A DNA stretch of 64,000 bases from Kitasatospora sp. GP82 (GCF_029892105.1 NZ_JARZAJ010000001.1:186001-250000); one strand, 5' to 3'; shown: positions 24,195 through 32,367, counted from the stretch's first letter. Numbers and translations: made by a program. The notes: generated by a model from the sequence alone, not told the origin.

Positions 24195-24845
24195 ATGGCG
24201 CACGACTTCCCCCTCTTCGGCGACCCCACCGACCCTTCGGGAGCCGGTCAGGACGAGCTCTCCCGCGAGGCGGTACTGACGGCCGTCGAGGCCCGCCTGC
24301 TGGCGACCTTCGGCGAATCCAGCGGCCGGGCGGCCGTCACCTTCCTCGGTGCCGACCGGATCGAGGTGCTGCGCTTCGGCCCCGACGCGGACGGGCTGGT
24401 GAGGTACGTCACCCTCGGTATGTCGGCTGCGCCGATGGCCGACCCCACCTCGGTGGTGGCCGATCCGGTGCGCGGACCCCGAGTCGAGTTGGTGCTCACC
24501 GTCCGTGGGGGGCGCGACGACGTGCTCCGCACGCTGGCGACTTTCGCCGCCACTCCGCAGGTCGAGGGCCTGGTGCTGGCCCCGGGCGGCTCGCTGGATC
24601 TGGGCTCGCCGCTCTGGGAGGGGGCCCCGTTCACCTCGGTGCTCGCCGCCGAACCCGGCGGCCTGATCCCGGACCTGGAACTGGCCGAGCCGGCCGAGCC
24701 GGTGCGGTTCCTGCCGCTGTTGCCGATGACGCCCAACGAGGCCGCGTTCAAGCGAGTCCAGGGCGCCGACGCGCTGCAGGAGCGCTGGCTGCGCCACGGC
24801 ACCGACCTGCGCGACCCGCAGCGCCGGGGCGTACCACTGGACTGA
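24195..24845 (+). CDS. Suppressor-of-fused (SUFU) domain protein
   Basis: Cytosolic protein of 216 residues with a SUFU-like fold. Diagnostic parts are the central VLRFGPDADGLVRYVTLGMSAAPM, PRVELVLTVRGGRDDVLRTLATFAATPQVEGL, TSVLAAEPGG, and the ending RFLPLLPMTPNEAAFKRVQGADALQERWL. In bacteria these proteins have no proven role. Some act as immunity proteins beside polymorphic toxins, but no toxin gene is adjacent here, so a housekeeping role is as likely. TAGGGT precedes the ATG by 6 nt without a ribosome binding site, indicating a leaderless mRNA. Confidence 0.88.
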   Translation: MAHDFPLFGDPTDPSGAGQDELSREAVLTAVEARLLATFGESSGRAAVTFLGADRIEVLRFGPDADGLVRYVTLGMSAAPMADPTSVVADPVRGPRVELVLTVRGGRDDVLRTLATFAATPQVEGLVLAPGGSLDLGSPLWEGAPFTSVLAAEPGGLIPDLELAEPAEPVRFLPLLPMTPNEAAFKRVQGADALQERWLRHGTDLRDPQRRGVPLD

Positions 24846-24875
24846 CCATCCGTCAGCCGCGCGCTGCTCGCGGTT

Positions 24876-24977
24876 TTCAGGGGCGGGGAGCAGCGGGGTT
24901 CTCAGGGGCGTGCATGGCTGTTCGGGTAGTTCCGCCGAAGGCAGTGCATGGTCGTTCGCGCAGTTCCCGCCCCTGAA
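24876..24977. repeat. Inverted-repeat element, AGGGGCGCGGGG family (degenerate member)
   Basis: TTCAGGGGCGGGGA at 24876-24889 and TTCCCGCCCCTGAA at 24964-24977 are near-perfect inverted arms. An internal TCAGGGGCG lies at 24902, and GTTCGCGCAGTTCCCGC is related to the longer copies. It sits between convergent genes. Confidence 0.75.
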
Positions 24978-25023
24978 GGCCACAAGTTCCCCGCCCCGGG
25001 GGAGGCCGGGCCTCGTCGGACGG

Positions 25024-25884
25024 TCAGCCCGTGATCGGGCGTGCCCCGGTCGCCTGGGCGATCAGCGCCTCGTACACCTCGGGGTCGGTGGTGTACTCGC
25101 CGAGGCGGACGGTCTTGCGGGTGCCGTGGTAGTCGCTGGAGCCCGTGGTGAGCAGTCCGAGCTCGGCGGCCAGGCTGCGCAGGCGCTCGCGGGTCTCCTC
25201 GTCGTGGTCCAGGTGGTCCACCTCCAGCGCGGCCAGACCGGCCGCCGCCAGGTCGGCGATCACCTGCTCGGAGACCGTACGGCCGCGCTTGACCGCCCCC
25301 GGGTGGGCGAAGACCGGCACCCCGCCGGCGGCCCTGACCAGCCGGACGGCCGTCACGGGGTCGGTCTCGTGCTTGCGTACGTCCGCCCGGCCGCCGTTGG
25401 CCAGCCACTCCTGGGTGAACGCGTCCGACACGCTGGCGACCGTGCCCGCCTCGACCAGGGCGCTGGCGATGTGCGGGCGGCCGACCGAACCGTTGCCCGC
25501 GATCCTCTGCACCTGCTCCCAGCTGATCGGCGCGCCCAGCTCCCGGCAGCGCTCGACGACCGCCCGCCCGCGCCGGAACCGGTCGGTGCGGACCAGCTCG
25601 CGCTCGGCGGCGAAAGCGGGCTCGACCGGGTCGAAGAGGTACGCCAGCAGGTGCATGCTGATGCCGTCCACCTGGCAGGACAGCTCGGCGCCCGGGACCA
25701 GGGTCAGCCCGGTGCCTCGGACGGCGTCCGCTGCCTCCGCGTGTCCGGCCACCGTGTCGTGATCGGTCAGCGCGACCACGTCGAGCCCGGCGGTGACCGC
25801 CGCGGCGATCAGCTCGGCGGGGGAGTCGGTGCCGTCGGAGGCGTTGCTGTGGGCGTGCAGGTCGATGCGCACGGTCTCTGACAC
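25024..25884 (-). CDS. PHP-domain phosphoesterase (RNase AM/TrpH-like)
   Basis: Metal-dependent phosphoesterase of 286 residues. The four PHP motifs are complete: DLHAHSNASDGTDSP, VVALTDHDTVAG, VPGAELSC...HLLAYLFD, and FAHPG...GSSDYHG. This layout matches the 3',5'-nucleoside bisphosphate phosphatase / 5'-3' exoribonuclease group (YciV/TrpH) rather than histidinol phosphatase or polymerase PHP domains. ATG at 25884 has GGAGTGT-like sequence upstream. It is followed, in the direction of transcription, by a repeat-type terminator. The physiological substrate is not certain. Turnover of pAp or short RNAs is the best guess from the family. Confidence 0.9.
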   Translation of the reverse strand: MSETVRIDLHAHSNASDGTDSPAELIAAAVTAGLDVVALTDHDTVAGHAEAADAVRGTGLTLVPGAELSCQVDGISMHLLAYLFDPVEPAFAAERELVRTDRFRRGRAVVERCRELGAPISWEQVQRIAGNGSVGRPHIASALVEAGTVASVSDAFTQEWLANGGRADVRKHETDPVTAVRLVRAAGGVPVFAHPGAVKRGRTVSEQVIADLAAAGLAALEVDHLDHDEETRERLRSLAAELGLLTTGSSDYHGTRKTVRLGEYTTDPEVYEALIAQATGARPITG

Positions 25885-25975
25885 TCCAGGAGGAAGGCGG
25901 GCGGGTGCGCCCCAGGATAGTCAGCGGCCCCCGGCGGAGAGCCGGCCGGGCGAGTGCGGGCAGAGTGCCCCGGAG

Positions 25976-26614
25976 TCAGCCGAGCAGGCGCGGGGAGAGC
26001 GCCCCGCAGGGCAGCAGTTCGAGCTCGGCGCCGGCGTCGCGCAGATCGGTGAGGACCAGCTCGTCGTACATCATCAGCGCCGACTGCTCGGGCCAGGCGA
26101 TCGCCCAGAGCCACAGTCCGCGTGCCTCGCCGACGAAGACGGCCCGGTCGGAGGGCGCGTCCGGTACGTGGAACATCGGGGTCGGCCGCCCGGCCGCCAG
26201 CAGTTTGGCGTCGGCGGGCTTGTAGAGCGACACCGAGTCGCCGGGGTCGGGACCCGGCAGGCCCGCGTACCGGGCGCCGAGACCGATGCCCAGCTCCTCG
26301 GCCACCAGCACCAGCTCGCCGAAGCCACCCAGCGGGGCGGGGCCCGAGCAGGCCACGGCCGTCGCCCGCGCGCCCGAGCGGTCGTCCCCGGCGTGCGCGA
26401 TACCGGTGAACAGCCAGCCCACCGGAAGCGGCCAGGGCAGCCAGACGGGGACCTGCGAGCGGGCCACTGCCACGCTCAGTGCCTCCACGCTCGGGGGCAC
26501 CACCGGTTGCACCGGATGTACGGCGCCGTGCTGGTCACACTGCCAGGTGTCGGAGAAGAGGCCGGGCGCGCGGACCCGACCGGCGCACCTCGGGCAGCTT
26601 GGCTCGCCCCTCAT
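25976..26614 (-). CDS. Zinc-ribbon conserved protein (DUF6758-like)
   Basis: Protein of 212 residues, conserved in streptomycetes and of unknown function. The N-terminus MRGEPSCPRCAGRVRAPGLF...WQCDQHGAVHPVQP is a four-ligand zinc ribbon (C-x2-C and C-x2-H). The rest is an alpha/beta domain with SQVPVWLPWPLPVGWLFTG and FVGEARGLWLWAIAWPEQSAL. ATG at 26614 is taken because it fits the conserved N-terminus. A TTG three codons earlier lies too close to the GGAGGGAGGAG ribosome binding site. It is transcribed toward the PHP gene and may be co-transcribed with it. Confidence 0.82.
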   Translation of the reverse strand: MRGEPSCPRCAGRVRAPGLFSDTWQCDQHGAVHPVQPVVPPSVEALSVAVARSQVPVWLPWPLPVGWLFTGIAHAGDDRSGARATAVACSGPAPLGGFGELVLVAEELGIGLGARYAGLPGPDPGDSVSLYKPADAKLLAAGRPTPMFHVPDAPSDRAVFVGEARGLWLWAIAWPEQSALMMYDELVLTDLRDAGAELELLPCGALSPRLLG

Positions 26615-26780
26615 AGCGGACAACGCTCCTCCCTCCGGAGCGCCGCGTCAAGGACGATCACCCGTACGGAGTGCGTCACGTTGCTCCCCCGGGGTGCCGG
26701 TGGTGGCAGCTGCCCCGGAAGGGCATGTCCGGTGACGGGCGGTGGCAAACGTCTCCGCAGGGTGAACGGAGCGCGAACGC

Positions 26781-26834
26781 ACTGACGCCCCGTCAACGAC
26801 CCGGATCCGGGTCGGGGGGTGACTGGGCGTCAGT
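26781..26834. terminator. Compound hairpin downstream of the 48-residue gene
   Basis: Outer arms ACTGACGCCC (26781-26790) and GGGCGTCAGT (26825-26834) enclose the perfect 18-bp palindrome CGACCCGGATCCGGGTCG at 26797-26814. It lies just past the stop of the small minus-strand gene. Confidence 0.75.
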
Positions 26835-26891
26835 CAGGTCTCGGAACGTCGGACGCGGCCTCGGTGGGGGCCTCGGTCGGTCCGGCGTGGG

Positions 26892-27038
26892 TCAGGCCGC
26901 CTTGCACGGGCGGATGTACAGGCGTTCCCCGGTGCGGGCGGCGGCCTCGACGAACTCGCGGACGGTCTCGGCGTCGGCGATCAGGCGGTCGGTGACGGCG
27001 CCCTGGGCGTCGTCCAGTCGGAGGATCTCGAAACGCAT
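26892..27038 (-). CDS. Small conserved protein, 48 residues
   Basis: A tiny protein beginning MRFEILRLDDAQGAVTDRLI and ending GERLYIRPCKAA. The ATG is preceded at 5 nt by AGGAGAGG, one of the best ribosome binding sites in the window. A near-consensus promoter lies about 220 bp upstream and a compound terminator follows, so it is a complete transcription unit. Short proteins starting MRFEIxRLDD and ending RLYIRP are common in streptomycetes, but I know of no function. The conserved layout (beta strand, helix, beta strand) and lack of a signal peptide suggest a cytosolic partner protein or regulator. Confidence 0.88.
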   Translation of the reverse strand: MRFEILRLDDAQGAVTDRLIADAETVREFVEAAARTGERLYIRPCKAA

Positions 27039-27256
27039 TGGCCTCTCCTTTCCCTGCCCCACTGGCTTGGGGGCGATTCGGCTCGGTCGTTGTGCGCGTG
27101 CTCCGGGCGGCGAGCGGCTTCCTCGTGCGACCTGTGGACCAGGGTGCCGCAGCGCTGCTTCCGGGTGGTTGCCCGTCCGTAAAGTCCTGGTTTCGGCGAA
27201 CTGTCGCCTTCAAGGTCAACGGGGTGGCAGGCGCGATGATTCCCGGACAGAATCAA

Positions 27257-27285
27257 ATATTACCTGAACTAACGAAATTTGTCGC
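27257..27285 (-). promoter_or_regulatory. Vegetative promoter in an AT-rich patch
   Basis: On the minus strand GCGACA (27285-27280), a 17-bp spacer and TAATAT (27262-27257) form a good sigma-70/HrdB promoter. The surrounding ~40 bp is the most AT-rich sequence noticed in the window. It would give the 48-residue gene a leader of roughly 210 nt. Confidence 0.6.
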
Positions 27286-27346
27286 CTGTGTTGCCGAAGC
27301 CCGGCGAGCCCGGGCGCACCGTGTCAGGTCGGGAGGCGGCCGGGGC

Positions 27347-28213
27347 TCAGGCCCAGAACTCGTCGAGCGCGGTGGCCGTCGCGCTCGGCTGGTCGGCGTT
27401 GGGGGAGTGCCCGGCGTCGGCGACCACCACCCGACGGGCGGCCAGGCGCTCTGCCATCCGGGACTGCGTCTCGACCGGCCAGGCGTAGTCCCGCACGCCC
27501 GAGAGCACCAGCTTGGGCAGCGGTACGGCGGCCAGCTCCGCGACCAGGTCCGGGGCGGCGATCAGATGGGTGCCCATGGCGATCAGTGCCTGCGGGACGT
27601 TGGCCAGCCAGCGGCGGTGCAGGAAGTCCGCGATCTCCGGGCGCGGGGCCGGGGCGCCCTTGTCCGCGTCCAGCTGCCGCATGACCTGCCAGATGGACTC
27701 CAGGTCCATCGACCCCAGCGCGTCGATCAGCAGCTTGGTCCGGGCGGCCTCGCCGGGGTCGATCGCGGCCGGGCCGGTGGCGAGCAGCGTCAGCGAGCGC
27801 CATGGCAGTGCGGAGCCCTCGGCAGCCGCTGCCAGGACGGCCTGGCGGACCACCTGGCCGCCGAAGGAGTGCCCGAGCAGGTGCAGCGGCCCCTGGCCGG
27901 CGAGCTCCGCCGAGAGCGCGCGCACGTCGCGGGCCAGCTCGTCGACCGCGTACACGGCCGGATCGGCCGGGCCGCCGGTCTCGTACTGCCCGCGCTGGTC
28001 CACCGCCACCACCCGGTAGCCGGCCGTCGCCAGCGGCTCCAGCAGGGCGATGAAGTCCTCCTTGCTGCCCGTGAACCCCGGTACCAGCAAGGCCGTCCCA
28101 CGCGCCGTCCGACCCTCGGGCACGGCCTCCAGCGCAGCGAAGGCGCCCCGGGCGGTCTCCACCCGCAGCGCCCGCGCGCAGGCCGGAAGGGTCAGAAACG
28201 GTGGCGTGCTCAT
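27347..28213 (-). CDS. Alpha/beta hydrolase
   Basis: Soluble alpha/beta-hydrolase of 288 residues. The oxyanion region is LLVPGFTGSKEDF, the nucleophile elbow is LLGHSFGGQVV (Ser near residue 116), and the C-terminal catalytic His is in VVVADAGHSPNADQP. The acid is probably the Asp in VLSGVRDYAWPV. No signal peptide is present. The substrate is unknown: the family includes esterases, thioesterases and C-C hydrolases. It is downstream of the DEAD-box helicase gene but separated by a strong terminator, so it has its own promoter at about 28214-28300. Confidence 0.9.
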   Translation of the reverse strand: MSTPPFLTLPACARALRVETARGAFAALEAVPEGRTARGTALLVPGFTGSKEDFIALLEPLATAGYRVVAVDQRGQYETGGPADPAVYAVDELARDVRALSAELAGQGPLHLLGHSFGGQVVRQAVLAAAAEGSALPWRSLTLLATGPAAIDPGEAARTKLLIDALGSMDLESIWQVMRQLDADKGAPAPRPEIADFLHRRWLANVPQALIAMGTHLIAAPDLVAELAAVPLPKLVLSGVRDYAWPVETQSRMAERLAARRVVVADAGHSPNADQPSATATALDEFWA

Positions 28214-28448
28214 CGGCTCTACTCCTCGGTAGCCACAACTTCCCCGAGCTTAGAGCGTCCGCGAGTAGGTAGCCCATCAGGACGGGGTATCCCAGAGCCT
28301 CGCCCCTGAACAGTGCAACTGGCTCCGGTGAGTGCCTACTGGCGGGGCCTCTCGTCCCCGCCGGCACCGCCCTGCCCGAGGGCCGTGCACTCTCCTCCGG
28401 GTTGCCGCAGCGGGCGGCCGACCCGGGGGACGGGGTGCGGGAACGCCG

Positions 28449-28486
28449 ACGGGCGGGCCGGATCGTGGTCGATCCGGCCCGCCCGT
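28449..28486. terminator. Terminator of the DEAD-box helicase gene
   Basis: A perfect 17-bp stem (28449-28465 with 28470-28486) closes a 4-nt loop, immediately downstream of the minus-strand stop at 28496. Confidence 0.9.
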
Positions 28487-28495
28487 TCGGGTGGC

Positions 28496-30250
28496 TCAGC
28501 TCTCCGGGGTGGCCTCGGGGGCTGCGGTGGTGCGGCGGGTGCGGGTGCGCGTACGGGCGCGACGCGGGGCCTCACCGGCCTCGGCGTCACCGGCCTCGGC
28601 GTCCGGGGCCGCCACGGCCTCGGTGCCCACCGCTGCCTCGCCGCTCGCGGCGCTGCGCGGACGGCGACGGCGACGGCGCGGAGCCTCGCCCTCGGCCGAA
28701 GCGGCGTCCGAAGCCCCGTCCGAGAAGACCGCGGCGATCGGAGCCGCCACAATGCTCTCGGCCGCAGCAGCGGCCACCGTGCCCTCGACGCCCTCGGAGG
28801 TCACGCCACCACGGGTGCGGCGGCGCTGCCGCGGCGCCCGGGCCGGATGCTCGGCCGGCGCAGCCTCGGCGGCGGGTTCGGCTGCGGCAGCGGCAGCGCC
28901 ACCGCGCGCGCCCTTCGCCCGGCCGGTGCGCGCGCCGCGACCGCCGGTCTCGCCGAGGTCCTCGACCTCCTCCGCGTTCAGCCCGGCGCGGGTGCGCTCG
29001 GCACGCGGCAGCACACCGGTGGTGCCCGGGGTGATCTTCAGTAGTTCGTACAGGTGGGCCGAGGTCGAGTACGTCTCCTCCGGCTCGTTGAAGGACAGGT
29101 CCAGCGCCTTGTTGATCAGCTGCCAGCGCGGGATGTCGTCCCAGTCGACCAGGGTGACGGCGGTACCCGAGGCCCCGGCGCGGCCGGTGCGGCCGATCCG
29201 GTGCAGGTAGGTCTTCTCGTCCTCGGGGCACTGGTAGTTGATGACGTGCGTGACGCCCTCGACGTCGATGCCGCGGGCCGCGACGTCGGTGCAGACCAGG
29301 ACGTCGACCTTGCCGTTGCGGAAGGCTCGCAGGGCCTGCTCGCGCGCGCCCTGGCCGAGGTCGCCGTGGACCGCGCCGGCCGCGAAGCCGCGCTTGGTCA
29401 GTTGCTCGGACACATCGGCCGCGGTCCGCTTGGTCCGGCAGAAGATCATCGCGAGACCGCGGCCCTCGGCCTGCAGGATGCGCGAGACCATCTCGACCTT
29501 GTCGAGCGAGTGGGCCCGGAAGATGTGCTGGTCGACGGAGGCGACGGTGTGGCCGGTGTCGTCCGGCGCGGCGGCCCGGATGTGGGTCGGCTGGCTCATG
29601 TAGCGACGGGCGAGGCTGATGACCTGGCCCGGCATGGTGGCCGAGAAGAGCAGGGTCTGCCGCTTGGCGGGCAGCATGGTGATGATCTTCTCGACGTCGG
29701 GCAGGAAGCCCAGGTCGAGCATCTCGTCGGCCTCGTCGAGGACCAGCGCGCGGACCTTCGACAGGTCCAGCTTGCGCTGGCCCGCGAGGTCGAGCAGCCG
29801 GCCCGGGGTGCCGACCACGATGTCGACGCCCTTCCTGAGCGCCTCCACCTGCGGTTCGTACGCGCGGCCGCCGTACACCGCGAGCACGCGGACGTTACGG
29901 ACCTTGCCGGCCGTCTGCAGGTCGTTGGTGACCTGGGTGCACAGCTCGCGGGTCGGCACCACGATGAGCGCCTGCGGGCTGTCGGAGAGCTGCTCCTCGG
30001 TGGCCCGGCCGGCGTCCACGTCGGCGCGGACGATGGCCCGCTCGATCAGCGGGAGGCCGAAGCCGAGGGTCTTGCCGGTGCCGGTCTTGGCCTGGCCGAT
30101 GACATCGTGGCCGGTCAGCGCGACCGGGAGAGTCATCTCCTGGATGGGGAAGGGGTGGACGATGCCGACGGCCTCCAGGGCCTCGGCGGTCTCCGGGAGG
30201 ATCCCCAGCTCCCGGAAGGTGGTCTTGGCGGGTTCAACGGTGGTGGACAG
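28496..30250 (-). CDS. rhlE: DEAD-box ATP-dependent RNA helicase, RhlE-like (CTG start)
   Basis: RNA helicase of about 584 residues that unwinds structured RNA, for example in ribosome assembly or cold stress. Motifs in order are the Q motif (TFRELGI...PFPIQEMTLP), AKTGTGKT, PTRELCTQV, GTPGRLLDL, VLDEADEMLD, SAT, RGIDVEGVTHVINYQCPEDE and HRIGRTGR. The C-terminal ~150 residues are a basic, Arg/Glu/Ala-rich disordered tail (RARTRTRTRRTT), a likely RNA-binding extension. No ATG, GTG or TTG fits near the family N-terminus. A CTG at 30250 has GAGG 7 nt upstream and is my choice. The open frame continues to 30529. It is followed by a perfect terminator. The mycobacterial counterpart is Rv3211. Confidence 0.9.
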   Translation of the reverse strand: MSTTVEPAKTTFRELGILPETAEALEAVGIVHPFPIQEMTLPVALTGHDVIGQAKTGTGKTLGFGLPLIERAIVRADVDAGRATEEQLSDSPQALIVVPTRELCTQVTNDLQTAGKVRNVRVLAVYGGRAYEPQVEALRKGVDIVVGTPGRLLDLAGQRKLDLSKVRALVLDEADEMLDLGFLPDVEKIITMLPAKRQTLLFSATMPGQVISLARRYMSQPTHIRAAAPDDTGHTVASVDQHIFRAHSLDKVEMVSRILQAEGRGLAMIFCRTKRTAADVSEQLTKRGFAAGAVHGDLGQGAREQALRAFRNGKVDVLVCTDVAARGIDVEGVTHVINYQCPEDEKTYLHRIGRTGRAGASGTAVTLVDWDDIPRWQLINKALDLSFNEPEETYSTSAHLYELLKITPGTTGVLPRAERTRAGLNAEEVEDLGETGGRGARTGRAKGARGGAAAAAAEPAAEAAPAEHPARAPRQRRRTRGGVTSEGVEGTVAAAAAESIVAAPIAAVFSDGASDAASAEGEAPRRRRRRPRSAASGEAAVGTEAVAAPDAEAGDAEAGEAPRRARTRTRTRRTTAAPEATPES

Positions 30251-30894
30251 GGTGCTGCCTCTTCCATGTGGTGGGGCCGAGAGCGAGAGGCGGGGCGGGC
30301 AGCCGCACGGCTGCTCGCGGGCCTGCCAGGCCCAGCAGCAGCTGTGGGACGCACAACCGCGCCTGCCCCTGCGACCTGCCGATTCGAGCGGCCCGAAGGG
30401 CGGGCGCGTCGTCCGGCGGCGTGGGGGAGGGTTCCCGTGAGGAGCCAGGCGCGGGACCTTCGCCGGATCGGCGCGGTCCGCAACGGCCCTCGCTCGGCCA
30501 CTGATGCGGTGCCAAGGCTTGAAGTCCAAGCCAAGGTCGGAGCCGATCGGCTCTCCGACCGGGCATCCGCGTACGTGAGCGCCTGGTGTCCGTACGGAGC
30601 ACGTATGCGCGGCCCGCCGTGGGGTGGCCGGCCGCGCAAATCACCAAGCCTCGCTACCACCATACAGTCAAGCGACGACTCGAACATGTGACGCGGCTAA
30701 CGTGGAAGCCGTGGACGTCGGGAGCGTCCGAGGTCAGGGGCCGGCCGGTCTAGGGTGGCGAACCGTGACTCCGCCCCGCGCGGGCCGGGAGCTTGCCACC
30801 CGTTCCGTCAATACGGGCTCATGGCGGTCAGGACCTGACCGCTGTGCTGTGGCAGAGTCGCACAGTACAACGGGGCATCTGATAGCGAGGACTG
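30251..30894. other. Divergent 644-bp region with long helicase leader and palindromes
   Basis: It holds the upstream regions of the helicase (minus) and the ferritin-like gene (plus). Structures seen are a hairpin GGCTTG-AAGTC-CAAGCC at 30516-30532, an imperfect palindrome GGTCGGAGCCGATCGGCTCT at 30535-30554 continuing to 30560, and the perfect 19-bp palindrome at 30824-30842. A long structured leader is common for cold- or RNA-regulated DEAD-box genes. Confidence 0.5.
30824..30842. promoter_or_regulatory. Perfect 19-bp palindrome upstream of the ferritin-like gene
   Basis: GCGGTCAGGACCTGACCGC is an odd-centred perfect inverted repeat (9-bp arms) ending 52 nt before the ATG at 30895. A second inverted pair CTGTGC/GCACAG follows at 30842-30865. 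It could be an operator or a leader hairpin. Confidence 0.5.
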
Positions 30895-31623
30895 ATGGAG
30901 ACCCAGGAATCCGGCGCCGGCAACCCGATCGGCTCGATCGGCGACTGGACGGCGTGCGCGGCGGACCCGGGCTACCGGGCCGCCGTTCTCGACCTGCTCG
31001 GCGCGCTCGCCTACGGCGAGCTGAGCGCCTTCGAGCGGCTCGCCGAGGACGCGAAGTTCGCCCCCGGCCTGGCCGACAAGGCCGCGCTGGCCCGGATGGC
31101 CTCCGCCGAGTTCCAGCACTACCAGCTGCTGCACGACCGCCTGGTGGAGGTCGGTGCGGACCCGACCGAGGTGATGAGCCCCTTCGTCGAGCCGCTGGAG
31201 TCCTTCCACCGGATGACGGCGCCCTCGGACTGGCTGGAGGGCCTGGTCAAGGCGTACGTCGGCGATGCGATCGCCACCGACTTCTACCGCGAGGTGGCCG
31301 TCCGGCTGGACGACGACACCCGCGAGCTGGTGCTGCGGGTGATGGCGGACACCGGACACGCGCAGTTCGCCGTGGACCGGGTGCGCCAGGCGATCGAGGC
31401 GGACGGCCGGGTCGGCGGACGCCTCGCACTCTGGGGCCGACGGCTGATGGGCGAGGCGCTCAGTCAGGCGCAGCGCGTGGTGGCCCAGCGGGACGCCCTC
31501 TCCAACCTGCTGGTCGGCGGCGCACATGTGCAGGGCTTCGACCTGGTCGAGGTCGGCAAGATGTTCAACCGGATCACCGAGGCGCACACCAAGCGGATGG
31601 CCGTCCTCGGACTGGCCTCCTAG
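30895..31623 (+). CDS. Ferritin-like fold protein
   Basis: Soluble four-helix protein of 242 residues. Helix motifs with likely di-iron carboxylate/His ligands are visible: LGALAYGELSAFERLAEDA, ARMASAEFQHYQLLHDRLVEVG, AYVGDAIATDFYREVAVRL and RVMADTGHAQFAVDRVRQA. This resembles the MiaE-like/ferritin-like group. The mycobacterial relative (Rv3210c) stands beside rhlE as here. Whether it binds metal or oxidises a substrate is unknown. The spacing of Glu and His residues is compatible with a di-iron site, but not every canonical ligand is obvious. The ATG follows GCGAGGACTG. Confidence 0.85.
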   Translation: METQESGAGNPIGSIGDWTACAADPGYRAAVLDLLGALAYGELSAFERLAEDAKFAPGLADKAALARMASAEFQHYQLLHDRLVEVGADPTEVMSPFVEPLESFHRMTAPSDWLEGLVKAYVGDAIATDFYREVAVRLDDDTRELVLRVMADTGHAQFAVDRVRQAIEADGRVGGRLALWGRRLMGEALSQAQRVVAQRDALSNLLVGGAHVQGFDLVEVGKMFNRITEAHTKRMAVLGLAS

Positions 31624-31683
31624 GGCCGGAGGGCCCCGCACTTCCCGGACGGCGCACGGCCGACCAGGTGTCCGGGGGCCCGC

Positions 31684-31965
31684 TCAGGCGTGCCGGTGGC
31701 GGTGCCGCCCCTGCCGGGCGGCGTGCTCGGGCCGGGCGAGGACGGAGACCAGCAGCGCCGAGCCGACCGCGGAGATCGCCAGCGCGAGGCCGGGCAGCCG
31801 GGTGTCGAGCGTGTAGCGGGAGATCAGCCCGCCGAGCAGCGCCGCCACCACCGCGGTGCCGACCGTCAGGCTGCGAGCCGCCGGGAAGTACTCGGGCAGC
31901 AGGAGCAGCGCCGCGGTACCGACGGTCAGACCGATGAGCACGAAGACGAACGACTCGACGAGCAC
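31684..31965 (-). CDS. Small three-helix membrane protein
   Basis: Integral membrane protein of 93 residues. Three hydrophobic segments are visible: SFVFVLIGLTVGTAALLLLP, LTVGTAVVAALLGGLIS and LALAISAVGSALLVSVLA. They are followed by a His/Arg-rich cytosolic tail (RQGRHRHRHA) that could bind a metal or membrane phospholipids. GTG at 31965 has GGGAGG 6 nt upstream. Longer frames start without a ribosome binding site. It is convergent with the ferritin-like gene. No characterised family is recognised. Confidence 0.78.
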   Translation of the reverse strand: MLVESFVFVLIGLTVGTAALLLLPEYFPAARSLTVGTAVVAALLGGLISRYTLDTRLPGLALAISAVGSALLVSVLARPEHAARQGRHRHRHA

Positions 31966-32070
31966 GGGCTGCCTCCCGGGGCCGAACGGAGCACATGGGG
32001 TTCCGCTTCGGCCATACCCCGACGCTGTCGGCGGTACGCCCATCCATGGAAATACGCGCTGCCACGGAAA

Positions 32071-32115
32071 ACGGCGCTGCCCCGTCCCTTCCAAGAAGGG
32101 ACGGGGCAGCGCCGT
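32071..32115. terminator. Strong terminator downstream of the DUF3107 gene
   Basis: A perfect 20-bp stem (32071-32090 with 32096-32115) has a 5-nt loop that can close one more pair. It lies 25 bp beyond the minus-strand stop at 32140. Confidence 0.93.
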
Positions 32116-32139
32116 AGAGCCCGTGGCGCCGACGGCGCC

Positions 32140-32367
32140 TCAGACGGTGCCGAAGCCGACCTTGCGCGCGGCCTGCTCGCCGATCTCCACGTACGCCAGG
32201 CGCTCGGCCGGGACGATGACGCGGCGGCCGTGCTCGTCGGTCAGCGAGAAGAGCTTCGAGGTGCCCTCCAGCGCCTTGGCGACCGCGCTCTCGACCTCAT
32301 CCGCGGACTGCGAGCTCTCGATAACGATCTCGCGAGGCGCGTTCTGCACGCCGATCTTGACCTCCAC
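32140..32367 (-). CDS. DUF3107 family protein (TB9.4-like)
   Basis: Small acidic protein of 75 residues: MEVKIGVQNAPREIVIESSQ...VIVPAERLAYVEIGEQAARKVGFG. This matches the DUF3107 family, whose mycobacterial member (Rv3208A, TB9.4) lies next to a TetR gene exactly as here. It has a beta-alpha-beta layout and no signal peptide. The ATG is preceded by GGAGGGAAGGAAG-like sequence. It is transcribed downstream of tetR but with a 127-bp gap, so it probably has its own promoter. No function is known. Confidence 0.93.
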   Translation of the reverse strand: MEVKIGVQNAPREIVIESSQSADEVESAVAKALEGTSKLFSLTDEHGRRVIVPAERLAYVEIGEQAARKVGFGTV

